A stretch of 64,000 bases of DNA from Polyangia bacterium (GCA_030429545.1 JAUIFF010000005.1:1-64000), one strand, 5' to 3'; shown: positions 18,297-26,985, counted from the first letter of the stretch. Made by a program: numbers and translations. The notes: generated by a model from the sequence alone, not told the origin.

Positions 18297-19127
18297 CTAG
18301 TCGGCCGAGAGCTTGCGCTTGAGCTCTTCGAGCTGGTTGTCGATTTGAGCCGCGGCGAGGTCTTCTTCGGAGACTTCTTCGGCGGCTGGCGGCGTGGGTG
18401 GGGGAGCTGCCGCGGCCGGGTCGCTCCCGAGTTGCTTTTGCTCGGCAGCGGCGGCCTTGAGGGCCATTTTCGATTTGAGGGCCGCGAGCTCATCGTCGAC
18501 CCCGCTACCGGCTTCGAGTGCCTTAAACTGCGACTCTAGGCTGGTGTCTTCGAGGGCCATGCCCATCTCCGAACTGGCCTCGGCCTCGGCCTCGAGCTGG
18601 GTGACACGGTCGGCCATCCGCTCAAAGGTTGTAAATGCACTGGTATTGTTGATGCCGGCCAGGGTCTCGTTGATGGTCCGCTGGGCCTCGGCCCGTTTTT
18701 GCCGCGAGACCAGCAGATTGCGCTTGCGCTTGGCCTCGGCGATCTTGCTGTCGAGGCCACGCAGGGCCTCCTTGAGCTTGCTAACCGAGTCGAGTTGGGC
18801 CTCCCACTGGCTCTTGAGCTGACCGGCGATCTCGTCGTGGCTGGCTTTTCGCTGCAGGGCTGCACGGGCGAGGGTGTCGTCGCCGGCACGCACGGCCAAC
18901 ATCGCCTTTTTCTCCCAGTCGGCAGCCTTGCGAGCTTCCTGCTCGTATTGCTTTTTGAGCCGTTTTTCGTCGGCGATTGCAACTGCAACTTGTTTTTTGG
19001 CCTCGACCAGTTGTTGCTTCATGTCAACCAGCACCTGGTTGAGCATTTTTTCTGGATCTTCGGCCTTGTTGATCAGCTCATTGATGTTCGAGCGGAACAA
19101 AGTGCCTATACGTGAAAAAAGTCCCAT
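18297..19127 (-). CDS. pspA: PspA/IM30 (Vipp1) family membrane-stress protein
   Basis: A 276-residue coiled-coil protein of the PspA/IM30 family, which coats and repairs the cytoplasmic membrane under stress. The N-terminus MGLFSRIGTLFRSNINELIN has the amphipathic helix and the NELI motif, then EDPEKMLNQVLVDM and long heptad helices (about 25-215). The tail is low-complexity Ala/Pro with a final acidic helix (residues about 240-276). It starts three bases after the YbjN-like gene. No PspF, PspB or PspC homologue is in the window, so control must differ from E. coli. Confidence 0.9.
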   Translation of the reverse strand: MGLFSRIGTLFRSNINELINKAEDPEKMLNQVLVDMKQQLVEAKKQVAVAIADEKRLKKQYEQEARKAADWEKKAMLAVRAGDDTLARAALQRKASHDEIAGQLKSQWEAQLDSVSKLKEALRGLDSKIAEAKRKRNLLVSRQKRAEAQRTINETLAGINNTSAFTTFERMADRVTQLEAEAEASSEMGMALEDTSLESQFKALEAGSGVDDELAALKSKMALKAAAAEQKQLGSDPAAAAPPPTPPAAEEVSEEDLAAAQIDNQLEELKRKLSAD

Positions 19128-19130
19128 CGG

Positions 19131-19538
19131 TCAGCTCGCCTCCTCGGCCTTGGCAGGGCGCCACTTTGCGAGATCGTCGAGGTGGCGGTCGAACCCCATC
19201 GACATATCATCAATCATGGCCTGAAACTCGTTGAAGTCCAGCGTCTCGACCTGGGCCGCCCCGGACATCAGTAGCTGTTTGCCCTGCAGGCCATAGGCAC
19301 AGTGGAGGAGGTCTTCGTTGAGCTCGAGCAGGCGGCGAAACAGACCTTCGCGATCTGCGAGTTGATCCGACAACTCAAACACCGGGCTGGTAAACAAAAC
19401 GATCGGGTCATCAATTTTGACGACGATCTGCGAGAGGCGGACATTTTCGGGGGAGACGACCCACGTGCTCTCGTTGAGTTGCTCGTGGGCGAGGTCCATC
19501 CGCCGCATGTAAGATTCCACTGTTTCGGAATAGCTCAT
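19131..19538 (-). CDS. YbjN-like small protein paired with PspA
   Basis: A 135-residue soluble protein with STWVVSPENVRLSQIVVKID, then LVGTSP-like strands and LLELNEDLLHCAYGLQGKQL, a pattern resembling YbjN or type III secretion chaperone folds. Such proteins bind other proteins as dimers. Its stop is three bases before the pspA start, so the two are co-transcribed and probably co-regulated, and it may bind PspA. The family assignment is moderate; the pairing with pspA is seen directly. Confidence 0.6.
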   Translation of the reverse strand: MSYSETVESYMRRMDLAHEQLNESTWVVSPENVRLSQIVVKIDDPIVLFTSPVFELSDQLADREGLFRRLLELNEDLLHCAYGLQGKQLLMSGAAQVETLDFNEFQAMIDDMSMGFDRHLDDLAKWRPAKAEEAS

Positions 19539-19744
19539 GGGGAGTGTCGTATTTTATGCCCCACAGGTGAGGGGCGGCAACCGTTTGACAGGTCAGAGGA
19601 TTGGGGTTGGCAGGGACCCGTTGGACACACGGGCCGGTAGCGGGCGTTTCACCGTGATAGCGCGCGGATGTGTGTGTCTGACAACGCTCGCGGGTTGTCA
19701 GGTCAGGCCACACCGCCGGGTTAGTTTGTCCGTTTGGTTGGCGG

Positions 19745-20899
19745 GTGTGCTCGACGGCGAAGGTGCGATTGGTCTGGGGCGTTGGGATCTTTGCCGGTTT
19801 GTGCGCCTGCCACCCCGCGCAAAAAGTTGTGCGAGCCGATCCCGCGCCTCGCATCGTCCCAAAACCGCTGCCACCCGAGCCGCCAACACCAAAGATCGCC
19901 CAACAACTCGACTATCAGACCTACGTGCATGTCGAGCGTGAGTCTCAAGAGGTCCTCGACGCAAAATTTCCCCACGATCGTGGGCTGTTGATCGGCAAAG
20001 TCCCAGGGCTGCAACCCGGCCAGCAGGTCGTTGCAGTATCAACGGCCGGGCGAGCGGTGCTCGATGTCACTGACCGCCGTTGTCCGCCGGGGTTCGACGA
20101 CTGCCTCGAATGTGGCTATTTGTGGGCGGAGTACCGCCAAGAAGATACTTGGCGTCCCGAGCCCCGTGACTACAACTGGCAACTGCGCGGTCCACTTGAG
20201 CCCGGGATGCAGCCGGACGCATCGTGGGTTGTCGAGGATGAAGCGTTCGCGGCTCGCGAGTTGCCGCCGACCTCGTTTGGTGTGTTTTCCCTGCTGGCGA
20301 CACCGGGGACGACATTGCTCGGCTTTGGTGGCGAGGTTGGTGGCGATGCCCTCGCATTCGAGCGCGACCGAATTTGGCCGGCTCACCCGGTCGCTGGTCA
20401 GACCTATGTCGCAGTCGACGAGCGAGGGGTTTTGGGGAAGGCGACGGCCGCCAAACCGGCTCAGATACACGACTGCGGGTTTATGCTCTACTGTTGGCTC
20501 GCAGCTCCCGATTCGTGGCCATGGGCCCGGCCCGCGAAGGGAAGGGTCGTGTTGCTGGGTCCGATTGAGGCATCGCAACCGTCGGGCCGATTGTTTGTGC
20601 CACCCCGACCAAAGGGATATTGGCTGTTCCCAGGTCCGAAATTGCGCTCGGTACGAATTGAGATGACGCGTCCGGAACTTCGAATCGAGACCATCGAGAC
20701 GGGCTGCTATGCGATTGGGCTCGAGCGTGGCCACGTCCTTTGTACCCACACCCGTCTGTGTCGCGAGAACATCGGAGTTGAGAAGATCTCCGGCTTCCCG
20801 CTCGACATCCATCACGCGCAACCGCATGAGTTGTGCGAGCAGCCGGTCGATTGCAGTGGTCCGTACCACCCAGAAGTTCCGGCAAAAGTTCGGCGGTAG
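19745..20899 (+). CDS. Hypothetical lipoprotein
   Basis: A 384-residue predicted lipoprotein of unknown function. It starts at GTG 19745, with a hydrophobic segment and lipobox GLCAC at about residue 22, then a Pro-rich linker (PKPLPPEPPTPK). The body contains paired Cys such as CPPGFDDCLECGY and a C-terminal CTHTRLCREN, suggesting disulfides in the periplasm. No recognisable domain. It is divergent from the YbjN-pspA pair across about 200 bases and lies upstream of uppS in the same direction. Confidence 0.6.
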   Translation: MCSTAKVRLVWGVGIFAGLCACHPAQKVVRADPAPRIVPKPLPPEPPTPKIAQQLDYQTYVHVERESQEVLDAKFPHDRGLLIGKVPGLQPGQQVVAVSTAGRAVLDVTDRRCPPGFDDCLECGYLWAEYRQEDTWRPEPRDYNWQLRGPLEPGMQPDASWVVEDEAFAARELPPTSFGVFSLLATPGTTLLGFGGEVGGDALAFERDRIWPAHPVAGQTYVAVDERGVLGKATAAKPAQIHDCGFMLYCWLAAPDSWPWARPAKGRVVLLGPIEASQPSGRLFVPPRPKGYWLFPGPKLRSVRIEMTRPELRIETIETGCYAIGLERGHVLCTHTRLCRENIGVEKISGFPLDIHHAQPHELCEQPVDCSGPYHPEVPAKVRR

Positions 20900-21092
20900 A
20901 CCGACCGTGGTGCAGTCGCTCGACACCCGGCGAACCAACCTCTCTAAAGTCACCGTCGGGGCAAATTTCGAGGTCACCGCCGCGCCGCGTGAGGCGACCA
21001 CAGCGGTTGCGAGGAAACTGCAAGAAAAAGCCACAATTTCGCCTCTCAGGCCTGCTTGGCGGCTGGCTTTGAGCGTGGTACTCCGCTTTCAC

Positions 21093-21884
21093 ATGAGCGA
21101 GGTGACCCTGATTCCCAGCAGGCTTCCAAGCCACGTTGGCATCATTATGGACGGCAACGGCCGTTGGGCACAGGGTCATGGACTCCCGCGCGATCGCGGT
21201 CATGAGCGGGGTGCTGACTCGGTGCGCACGGTTGTGCGGGCGGCCCGTGAACTCGGGATCGATGCCCTGACGCTGTTTGCTTTTTCCGCCCAAAATTGGG
21301 ACCGGCCGCCGCAGGAGGTCTTTCACCTCATGCAGCTGCTGCGCCGCTACCTCGTTGAGGAGCGGGCCGAAATCCTCGACAACGACATTCGCCTGATCAC
21401 CGTTGGCGAGACCGATCGGTTGCCCGACTACGTGCTCGAGCCAATGACTGAGCTGATGGAAGCCTCGCGCGACAACCGGTCGATGACCCTGTGTCTCGCG
21501 CTCAGCTACGGCGGCCGCGAAATGATCACCGACGCCGTTCGCCAGCTCGCCCACCGGGTGGCCGCCGGCACGCTCGACCCCGAGTCGATCCGGCCGGAAA
21601 CCATCGAAGCCCATCTCGACTCCAGCCGGTTGTTGCCGCCGCTCGACCTCCTCATTCGCACATCGGGTGAGCACCGGATCTCCAACTTCTTTTTGTGGGA
21701 AGCCGCCTACGCCGAGTTGTTTTTCACCGAGGTGATGTGGCCGGAGTTTGAGCGTCGCCACCTGCTCGACGCGCTTTTAGATTACGCCTCGCGCGAGCGA
21801 CGGTTTGGCCGGACCTCCGGCCAGGTACAACATGTGCATACAAATACTCCGACTGCAGCGGTAAGTGAGGCTCCCGCCCGATGA
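21093..21884 (+). CDS. uppS: Isoprenyl transferase (undecaprenyl diphosphate synthase)
   Basis: Cis-prenyltransferase of 263 residues that elongates farnesyl diphosphate to undecaprenyl diphosphate, the lipid carrier for cell-wall synthesis. The signature HVGIIMDGNGRWA, with the catalytic Asp, is near residues 13-25; GADSVRTVVRAARELGI, FSAQNW and the C-terminal RTSGEHRISNFFLWEAAYAE block are intact. I chose the ATG at 21093 because the 128 codons upstream match nothing. The stop overlaps the cdsA start as ATGA, the usual uppS-cdsA arrangement. Confidence 0.95.
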   Translation: MSEVTLIPSRLPSHVGIIMDGNGRWAQGHGLPRDRGHERGADSVRTVVRAARELGIDALTLFAFSAQNWDRPPQEVFHLMQLLRRYLVEERAEILDNDIRLITVGETDRLPDYVLEPMTELMEASRDNRSMTLCLALSYGGREMITDAVRQLAHRVAAGTLDPESIRPETIEAHLDSSRLLPPLDLLIRTSGEHRISNFFLWEAAYAELFFTEVMWPEFERRHLLDALLDYASRERRFGRTSGQVQHVHTNTPTAAVSEAPAR

Positions 21885-22714
21885 GTAACCTCAGTCAGCG
21901 GCTGGCCACAGCCGCGGTGTTAGTTCCCATCCTCGTAGTTTCGCTGTTTGTCGACCCGACAGCTTGGAGCATTCTCGGGTTGGCGGGGCTCACCCAGGCC
22001 CTGGCCCACGATGAGTTTTTGCGGATGGCGCTGCCGGTGTCGCGCAGCGACCGTGCCATCAGTTTGCGGTTTGTCGTGATTGCCAGCGGCATTGCCCTGG
22101 TGTTGCTCTCGACCGCCTATGGCCCGAGTACCGTGCTCTTGCCCATGTTACTGGCCGCCACACTGGCGATCGGCACGACGGTCTTGTTTCGCAAACACGC
22201 CCTCGAACGCGCCGCCCGTCACTTTTCGGTCAGCCTCGGCAGCCTTCTCTACGTCCCGTTGCTGGCGTCGTTGTGGCCACTGATCAAAGCCGACCAGCTC
22301 GAGACCACCGGCGCGGCCTGGCTGTTTGTCACCCTCGGAATCGCATTTGGCTCGGACACCGTCGCCTACTTCTTTGGCCGCGCGTGGGGCAAGCACAAGC
22401 TCTACCCCGAGGTCAGCCCCAAAAAAACCTGGGAGGGCAGCGTTGGTGGATTGGTTGGCGGCGTGCTGTCGACCTGCGGTTTTGGCAGCCTGTGGCTGTT
22501 GCCCGACCTTCCACTCGCCCACGCAATTCCGCTTGGGATTTTAGGTTCGGCAGCCGGGCAAATCGGCGACCTTGTCGAGTCGATGTGCAAGCGCGGCTAC
22601 GGGGTCAAGGACTCGGGTAACTTGCTACCCGGGCACGGAGGCATGCTCGACCGAATCGACGGCCTGCTGTTTGTCGCCCCGGTCGTTTACCTCTACCTCT
22701 CGCTCGTCCACTAG
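21881..22714 (+). CDS. cdsA: Phosphatidate cytidylyltransferase
   Basis: Integral membrane enzyme of 277 residues that makes CDP-diacylglycerol from phosphatidate and CTP. It has about seven or eight hydrophobic helices and the family motifs SDTVAYFFGRAWGKHKLYPE, SPKKTWEG and the C-terminal signature KDSGNLLPGHGGMLDRID with its metal-binding Asp. It is translationally coupled to uppS and followed by a terminator, so the two genes may form a complete transcript unit. The dxr and rseP genes that often follow are absent here. Confidence 0.95.
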   Translation: MSNLSQRLATAAVLVPILVVSLFVDPTAWSILGLAGLTQALAHDEFLRMALPVSRSDRAISLRFVVIASGIALVLLSTAYGPSTVLLPMLLAATLAIGTTVLFRKHALERAARHFSVSLGSLLYVPLLASLWPLIKADQLETTGAAWLFVTLGIAFGSDTVAYFFGRAWGKHKLYPEVSPKKTWEGSVGGLVGGVLSTCGFGSLWLLPDLPLAHAIPLGILGSAAGQIGDLVESMCKRGYGVKDSGNLLPGHGGMLDRIDGLLFVAPVVYLYLSLVH

Positions 22715-22733
22715 CTGGCCACCCGCCCGCAAC

Positions 22734-22759
22734 AAAGCCGGCCTTCGCAGGTCGGCTTT
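22734..22759 (+). terminator. Terminator-like hairpin after cdsA
   Basis: Ten-base stem AAAGCCGGCC/GGTCGGCTTT with one G-U pair and the six-base loop TTCGCA, 19 bases past the cdsA stop. The T-run is short. A copy of the iterated motif (22770-22779) follows it. Confidence 0.65.
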
Positions 22760-22807
22760 GAAAATTCAATGTGCATGCAATAATATCTGGCGATCGAAAA
22801 GCCCGAG

Positions 22808-24064
22808 CTACGGGCAAAAGTTCTCGTCGTAGTATTGGCGAAACGGCTGGCTAAACCATGCACCCTGGTCGTTGGGATGGGCCCAAAAGAACACGCCGCC
22901 GTTATTTGGATACCAATCGGCAAACTGCTGGGTCACGCCTAGGGCCTCGGGTTGGGTCGCCGTTGGGTTACACCCGGGCTCGATGCAATAGCCAAACACA
23001 ACCTTCGAGGCATCGCCGTCAAACACATCGTGGACCAGGTCGTCGTAGTTTTGGTGGATCACATCCAAGCCCGCCTGGTCAAATGGCGAATAGCCACCGT
23101 TGTAGTACTGCGGCATCAACAGATCGATTGAACCTGCAACGTTTTTAACAATGTCGTAGTAGGGCTCGCCCTGGGCAACTTCGTGGTCGAGCGGCGTATG
23201 GGTCACGAGTTTTTGTTGGCCGGGAAAGTTGCTGTCAAAGCTGGTGCGCAGGCCAGTTGTGAGGTCGGCCAGAAAATCCTGGTGGGGGGCATCGTGCAGG
23301 CAATATTCGTAGTCGATATCGACGCCGTCTAAGTTGTGGGTGTCGACCAGGGTCGTCAGCTGGTCGACTACGCTTTGGGTTTTGTCGATGCAGTGGTCCC
23401 AGCACTTGGTCATCTGTCCGCAGGTACCTTCCCAAATCCCGCCCATGCCGGCGCCACCAAAACTCAACAAAACCTTCACACCGGCCGCATGAAGGTCATT
23501 GACAAGAGTTGTCAGGTCGCTCCCGGTACACCCCGGAACCGGTGCGATCGTACAGGTTGGGTCGCAGACGTTGCCGTTGGGGTCCCACACATAGGTCACC
23601 GCAAACGCGATCATGACATGGCTGTACTGGGCGAGCTGCTCGGTGGTCGGGCACGCCTGCCAGTTGGCGACAAATGCAATCACACGGTTGTTGTCGATAC
23701 AAGCTTCGCCGTCGCCGGTTGTACTCGAGTCGCTGTCCGAGGTCTCGGTGGTGGGCTCACCGGTTGTCGGCTCGCCGGTGGTGGGTTCACCTGTGGTTGT
23801 CGGCTCGCCGGTGGTGGTCGGTTCGCCCGTCGTTGGCCCTTGGGTGGTGTCGCCGGTGGTTGGCGAGGTTTCGGTTTGCGAGCCGCTGCCCGTCGTGGTT
23901 TCGGTCTCGGTGGTCGAGCTTTCGTTCCCGGTTGCTTCGGTTGTGGCCTGCGAACTCGAAGCTTGCGATGCGGTGTGGTTGTCGTCGTCGCTGCAGGCGG
24001 CGAGGAGCGTCGCAGACATCACCCAACTCATCACCCAGCTTGGCCAGCGTGTTCGCAGTTGCAT
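22808..24064 (-). CDS. Glycoside hydrolase family 18 (chitinase-like) lipoprotein
   Basis: A 418-residue lipoprotein. The signal peptide ends at the lipobox LLAAC, followed by a linker of about 90 residues made of repeated TTGEP units. The catalytic domain starts with NNRVIAFVANWQACP and has the GH18 signature LDGVDIDYEY, where the last Glu is the proton donor, and LLSFGGAGMGG, the SxGG strand. The likely substrate is chitin or a peptidoglycan-related glycan; placement on the outer surface would suit a predator or degrader. Two motif copies 20 bases apart lie about 80 bases upstream of the start. Confidence 0.88.
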   Translation of the reverse strand: MQLRTRWPSWVMSWVMSATLLAACSDDDNHTASQASSSQATTEATGNESSTTETETTTGSGSQTETSPTTGDTTQGPTTGEPTTTGEPTTTGEPTTGEPTTGEPTTETSDSDSSTTGDGEACIDNNRVIAFVANWQACPTTEQLAQYSHVMIAFAVTYVWDPNGNVCDPTCTIAPVPGCTGSDLTTLVNDLHAAGVKVLLSFGGAGMGGIWEGTCGQMTKCWDHCIDKTQSVVDQLTTLVDTHNLDGVDIDYEYCLHDAPHQDFLADLTTGLRTSFDSNFPGQQKLVTHTPLDHEVAQGEPYYDIVKNVAGSIDLLMPQYYNGGYSPFDQAGLDVIHQNYDDLVHDVFDGDASKVVFGYCIEPGCNPTATQPEALGVTQQFADWYPNNGGVFFWAHPNDQGAWFSQPFRQYYDENFCP

Positions 24065-24509
24065 GGGGCAAACATAGCACCCACAAGGGCGTGTCTAAAA
24101 GTTCATGTTTTGTCTGCGCGAAATCGAGTTGTTCACGAACAAATGTATAGACACTCAAATAGATGTATGAGCATATGAAAACTTGTAGTCGCACCTGTTG
24201 ACGAGTTGATGTTGGGTGGGGCGTTCAGACCCCATGTGGCGAATGCGAGAACATGCGCAGGGATAACCATAGGAGCGCTTTCGGGTGTTTTCGCGGGATT
24301 GCTCGTAGGTGCGCACGCGTGCGGTCGGCCGGCAATTCGAGGCGATCTGTGAAATCCGTAGGAAGGGCCGCTCATCTGATCAAATTTGCCAGTTTGATCG
24401 TTGTTGCTGTCCCTAAAAACGGGTCGCTCGGTGCAGGTGGACGACAGCGGACTGCCCTCACACGATCGCGCTTGATCCAAGCGACAAAGCAGGGTTTGAT
24501 GGGCAACCA
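24065..24509. other. Intergenic region with a tandem motif pair
   Basis: About 445 bases between the leftward GH18 gene and the rightward Fis-like gene; no gene seen. TGTATAGACA (24144-24153) and TGTATGAGCA (24164-24173) are exactly 20 bases apart, start to start, within an AT-rich patch at 24121-24190 that is a plausible promoter or operator for the GH18 gene. Confidence 0.45.
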
Positions 24510-24773
24510 ATGAACAGCAAACCTCAGGTCGTCCTCGACAGCTACAACCTGGCCGTTGCCGAGAAGAAACTCTGCATCGAAGCCCTAGTTGTTGCGGGCA
24601 GTATCGTCTCCGCGGCCCAGCTGTTGGGCATCACGAGGCATGCGCTCAAGCGCCGGATCGTCAAACACCAAATCGAATGGCCACGCCCGAAGTTTGGCCC
24701 CAACTCGTTGGCCGCGATCCGTGCCGCTCGCAACCTCCCCGACGCCGATAGTTCAGACCCGACCGACGGCTAG
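24510..24773 (+). CDS. Small Fis-type helix-turn-helix protein
   Basis: An 87-residue protein. Residues about 25-55 (EALVVAGSIVSAAQLLGITRHALKRRI) resemble the C-terminal helix-turn-helix of Fis or NtrC-type regulators. There is no AAA+ or receiver domain, so it would be a stand-alone DNA-binding protein. The C-terminus is short and acidic. A Kazal-type gene remnant follows at once on the same strand. Target unknown. Confidence 0.6.
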   Translation: MNSKPQVVLDSYNLAVAEKKLCIEALVVAGSIVSAAQLLGITRHALKRRIVKHQIEWPRPKFGPNSLAAIRAARNLPDADSSDPTDG

Positions 24774-24799
24774 GTCGTCGGGTTTAGTTGTTGATACAA

Positions 24800-25195
24800 A
24801 TGTTTGCGATACAGGGTGTTCCCGACAACAGTGGGTCGGCGAGCGCGGGGACGCAAACGGCCGGTGAGACAACAACGGGGACGGGCGACGGCTCGACAAC
24901 GGCTGGTACAGTTGGCGAGTCTGAGACCACGTTCGACCCCGGGTGTGTTTGTGCAAGTATCTACGACCCGGTGTGTGGGCGCGACGGGATGACCTACGGC
25001 AACGCCTGCTCGGCCGCCTGTGCCGGAGTCGAGGTGCGGCGCAAGGGTGAATGCATCGGCGATTGTTCGGGCGACAACTGTCTTGTCAGCGATGGTGCCT
25101 CGGGTTGGGGACTAGTAGTAGTGGTAGTAGCAGTTGTCTTGGCGAGGTCGCGTGAATGGGCGCGCGGGTTCTTTTGGCCGTGGAGGGGTGCTTGA
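24800..25195 (+). pseudogene. Truncated Kazal-type protease-inhibitor gene running into a repeat array
   Basis: Encodes up to 131 residues with a clear Kazal-like domain: CVCASIYDPVCGRDG, then MTYGNACSAACAGVEV and KGEC. A Thr/Gly/Glu linker precedes it and the helix GLVVVVVAVVLARS follows, as in surface proteins of this genome. No signal peptide is present and an in-frame TAG lies at 24785-24787, so the 5' end seems lost. The last codons (REWARGFFWPWRGA) come from the first copy of the repeat array, so the 3' end also looks altered. It could still be expressed from ATG 24800, but export would fail. Confidence 0.55.
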
Positions 25196-25521
25196 CAGCG
25201 TTCGCGGTAGGAGGACTACACAGCTTCAGCAGTCAAGAAGCCCTCCAGACTACAGCTTCAGCAGTCAAGAAGCCCTCCACGACCAAGAGCCCACCGCGAA
25301 TCGTGAGGTCGCGTGAATGGGCGCGCGGGTTCTTTTGGCCGTGGAGGGGTGCTTGACAGCGTTCGCGGTAGGAGGACTACAGCTTCAGCAGTCAAGAACC
25401 CCTCCACGGCCAAAAGCCCACCGCGAATCGTGAGGTCGTGTTGAATGGGCGCGCGGGTTCTTTTGGCCGTGGAGGGGTGCTTGACAGCGTTCGCGGTAGG
25501 AGGACTACAGCTTCAGCAGTC
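25144..25521. repeat. Tandem array of hairpin-forming repeats (three copies)
   Basis: Three direct copies begin at 25144, 25305 and 25432. Copy 2 is 127 bases, copy 1 is 161 because of an internal 34-base duplication, and copy 3 is cut after about 90 bases. Copy 2 forms a hairpin with 26-base arms (25332-25357 and 25391-25416, one mismatch) and a 33-base loop. No open reading frame explains it and there is no reverse transcriptase or transposase nearby. Confidence 0.8.
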
Positions 25522-25563
25522 ACGCGCGGGTTTTGGTGGCGTGGCGTTAGCGGTACTACGCCG

Positions 25564-25651
25564 GCGAATCGTTCTCGTGGCGTGGTTGTGTTGAATGGGT
25601 GAGGACGCCGCGAATCGTTTGTGTGGCGTAGTCGCGTTGAATGGGTAAGGA
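25564..25651. repeat. Diverged short direct repeats next to the hairpin array
   Basis: Two units of about 42 bases, each starting GCGAATCGTT and containing GTTGAATGGGT, at about 25564 and 25610. The phrases GCGAATCGT and TTGAATGGG also occur in the main array, so these are probably decayed copies of its junction segment. No gene is seen from 25196 to 25806. Confidence 0.5.
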
Positions 25652-25719
25652 GCGCGGGATTTGGCAGTGCGCGGGGTCAGTCTCGGAAGTTGGTCAACCG
25701 AGGTTACGCAGGTTCGCGG

Positions 25720-25754
25720 GACCGAAGTACTCGGGAGGTCCGGATACTTCGGTC
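25720..25754 (-). terminator. Inverted repeat, possible terminator
   Basis: Perfect 10-base arms GACCGAAGTA (25720-25729) and TACTTCGGTC (25745-25754) with a 15-base loop, about 50 bases past the stop of the leftward gene at 25807. No T-run, so the terminator role is uncertain. Confidence 0.4.
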
Positions 25755-25806
25755 AATCGCGGATCGGTGTTGCGCCACCGGTGTCACCTAGCCGGCGAAA
25801 ACGGTC

Positions 25807-26844
25807 CTACCGCCTGCGGCGAGTTGCACACACGTCGCCCCGGGCCGGGAGGTCGCCCCCGGTGAGAATAAACTGCGGTGGAATGACAACCTGCGGGGTC
25901 GGTTCGGGCTTGGCCTTTGCTTCTGATTTTGTTGTATGAACATCTTTTTCGCCGGCCTGGTCCCCACCGGTTTCCCAGGCCTCGTCGCCCTCGGTTTCCC
26001 AGGCCTCGTCGCCCTCGGTCTCCCAACCGCCGTCGTCATCCCAGCCATCGTCATCGCCGGCTTGTTCGTTTGGGGTCGCTGTGGTTGCGGGCTTGTTGCT
26101 GGGCAGAACTTCGCGGTACTTGATGCTCACGACCTGGGTCTTGTCACCGCCGAGGGGTCGGGTAATGGTTGTCTTTTTGGGGAGGTAGGCACCCTCGACG
26201 CGCTGCAAATCGGTGTGCTCGATGGTCCAGTCCCAAATTCGCGTGCCGCCGATGTTTTGCCACTGGGTCCCGCCGGCGGGCCACCACTGCCCGTCTTTGT
26301 AGGCAAATCGCAGGGCCTGTTCGATGTGCCCAACCCGGATCGTGAGTACTTCGTGGCCCTTGGATTTGTCCCACCCTTGGCCGAGCACTTGCGGCGTACC
26401 GGCGGGGGGAATCGGCAGGCCTCCCAGCACTAACTGAACCAGTGCTTCAGGCGTGAGCGGGACGCCGACCAACTCACGAACCGCACACTCGGACGGGGGC
26501 CCGGCATAAAACCCCGAGGGCAACCCCTCACCGGCGAGGTAGCGCAGGGTGTAGCCCTGCTCGTGAAACGCCAGCGAAATGAGCTCCTTGCCGGCAACTT
26601 GGATCTGCCCGGTAAACCGCTGGGGATGTTGGGCCAACACCATCAAGTTGCCGGCGATCGACCGGCCCACGCGAACCTTGGCCGAGGGGACCCGGACGTC
26701 GGTAAATCGTGGTGTCGCGGATGCGAGTAGCTCGTTGGGCGATGGCGCAGCCGAAGCGGCGTAGGGAGGTTTGACCGTTGTCGGCCGACATCCGGGGATG
26801 GCCACAAGTGTCAGGGCTGAGGCGAGCAGCAACGGGCGAAACAC
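25807..26844 (-). CDS. Hypothetical lipoprotein, possibly LolA-like fold
   Basis: A 345-residue lipoprotein with lipobox AIPGC at about residue 19. The order of short strands (VRVGRSIAGNLMVLAQHPQRFTG, here quoted in two family-like parts around residue 60-80, then GHEVLTIRVGHIEQALRFAY) recalls DUF4292-type periplasmic proteins, but the match is weak. The C-terminal 100 residues are low-complexity: repeats of WETEGDEA and Asp/Gly, then a Lys/Glu/Pro stretch. The gene stands alone between the repeat region and the ComEA-like gene. Function unknown. Confidence 0.6.
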   Translation of the reverse strand: MFRPLLLASALTLVAIPGCRPTTVKPPYAASAAPSPNELLASATPRFTDVRVPSAKVRVGRSIAGNLMVLAQHPQRFTGQIQVAGKELISLAFHEQGYTLRYLAGEGLPSGFYAGPPSECAVRELVGVPLTPEALVQLVLGGLPIPPAGTPQVLGQGWDKSKGHEVLTIRVGHIEQALRFAYKDGQWWPAGGTQWQNIGGTRIWDWTIEHTDLQRVEGAYLPKKTTITRPLGGDKTQVVSIKYREVLPSNKPATTATPNEQAGDDDGWDDDGGWETEGDEAWETEGDEAWETGGDQAGEKDVHTTKSEAKAKPEPTPQVVIPPQFILTGGDLPARGDVCATRRRR

Positions 26845-26928
26845 CGGGTGAACTTAGCACCCGGCGTCGCCGTTGGTGTGATTGATCGTGGGAGTCGTGG
26901 CCAAGTCACAAAAGCGGGGCCGGGCGGC

Positions 26929-26985
26929 GATTTTGGGCAACGGAGGTCTCGCTGTGGATTTGGGCAACGGAGGTCTTCGCTGTGA
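26929..26985. repeat. Short tandem direct repeat
   Basis: Two adjacent copies of about 28 bases sharing TTTGGGCAACGGAGGTCT and CGCTGTG, within the 254-base gap upstream of the leftward lipoprotein gene. No motif copy lies in it; role unknown. Confidence 0.6.

Noticed and set aside
20709..21092. N-terminal extension of UppS
   Set aside because: 128 codons upstream of the conserved start show no similarity, and they overlap the lipoprotein gene in another frame.
24785..24787. TAG before the Kazal gene as a pyrrolysine codon
   Set aside because: No pyrrolysine context, and the sequence upstream of it does not continue a protein.
25144..25521. Possible CRISPR array
   Set aside because: The units are 127-161 bases and contiguous, with no short repeats separated by unique spacers and no cas gene.
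25144..25521. Possible retron (msr/msd-like hairpins)
   Set aside because: No reverse transcriptase gene lies near and the hairpins are in tandem copies.
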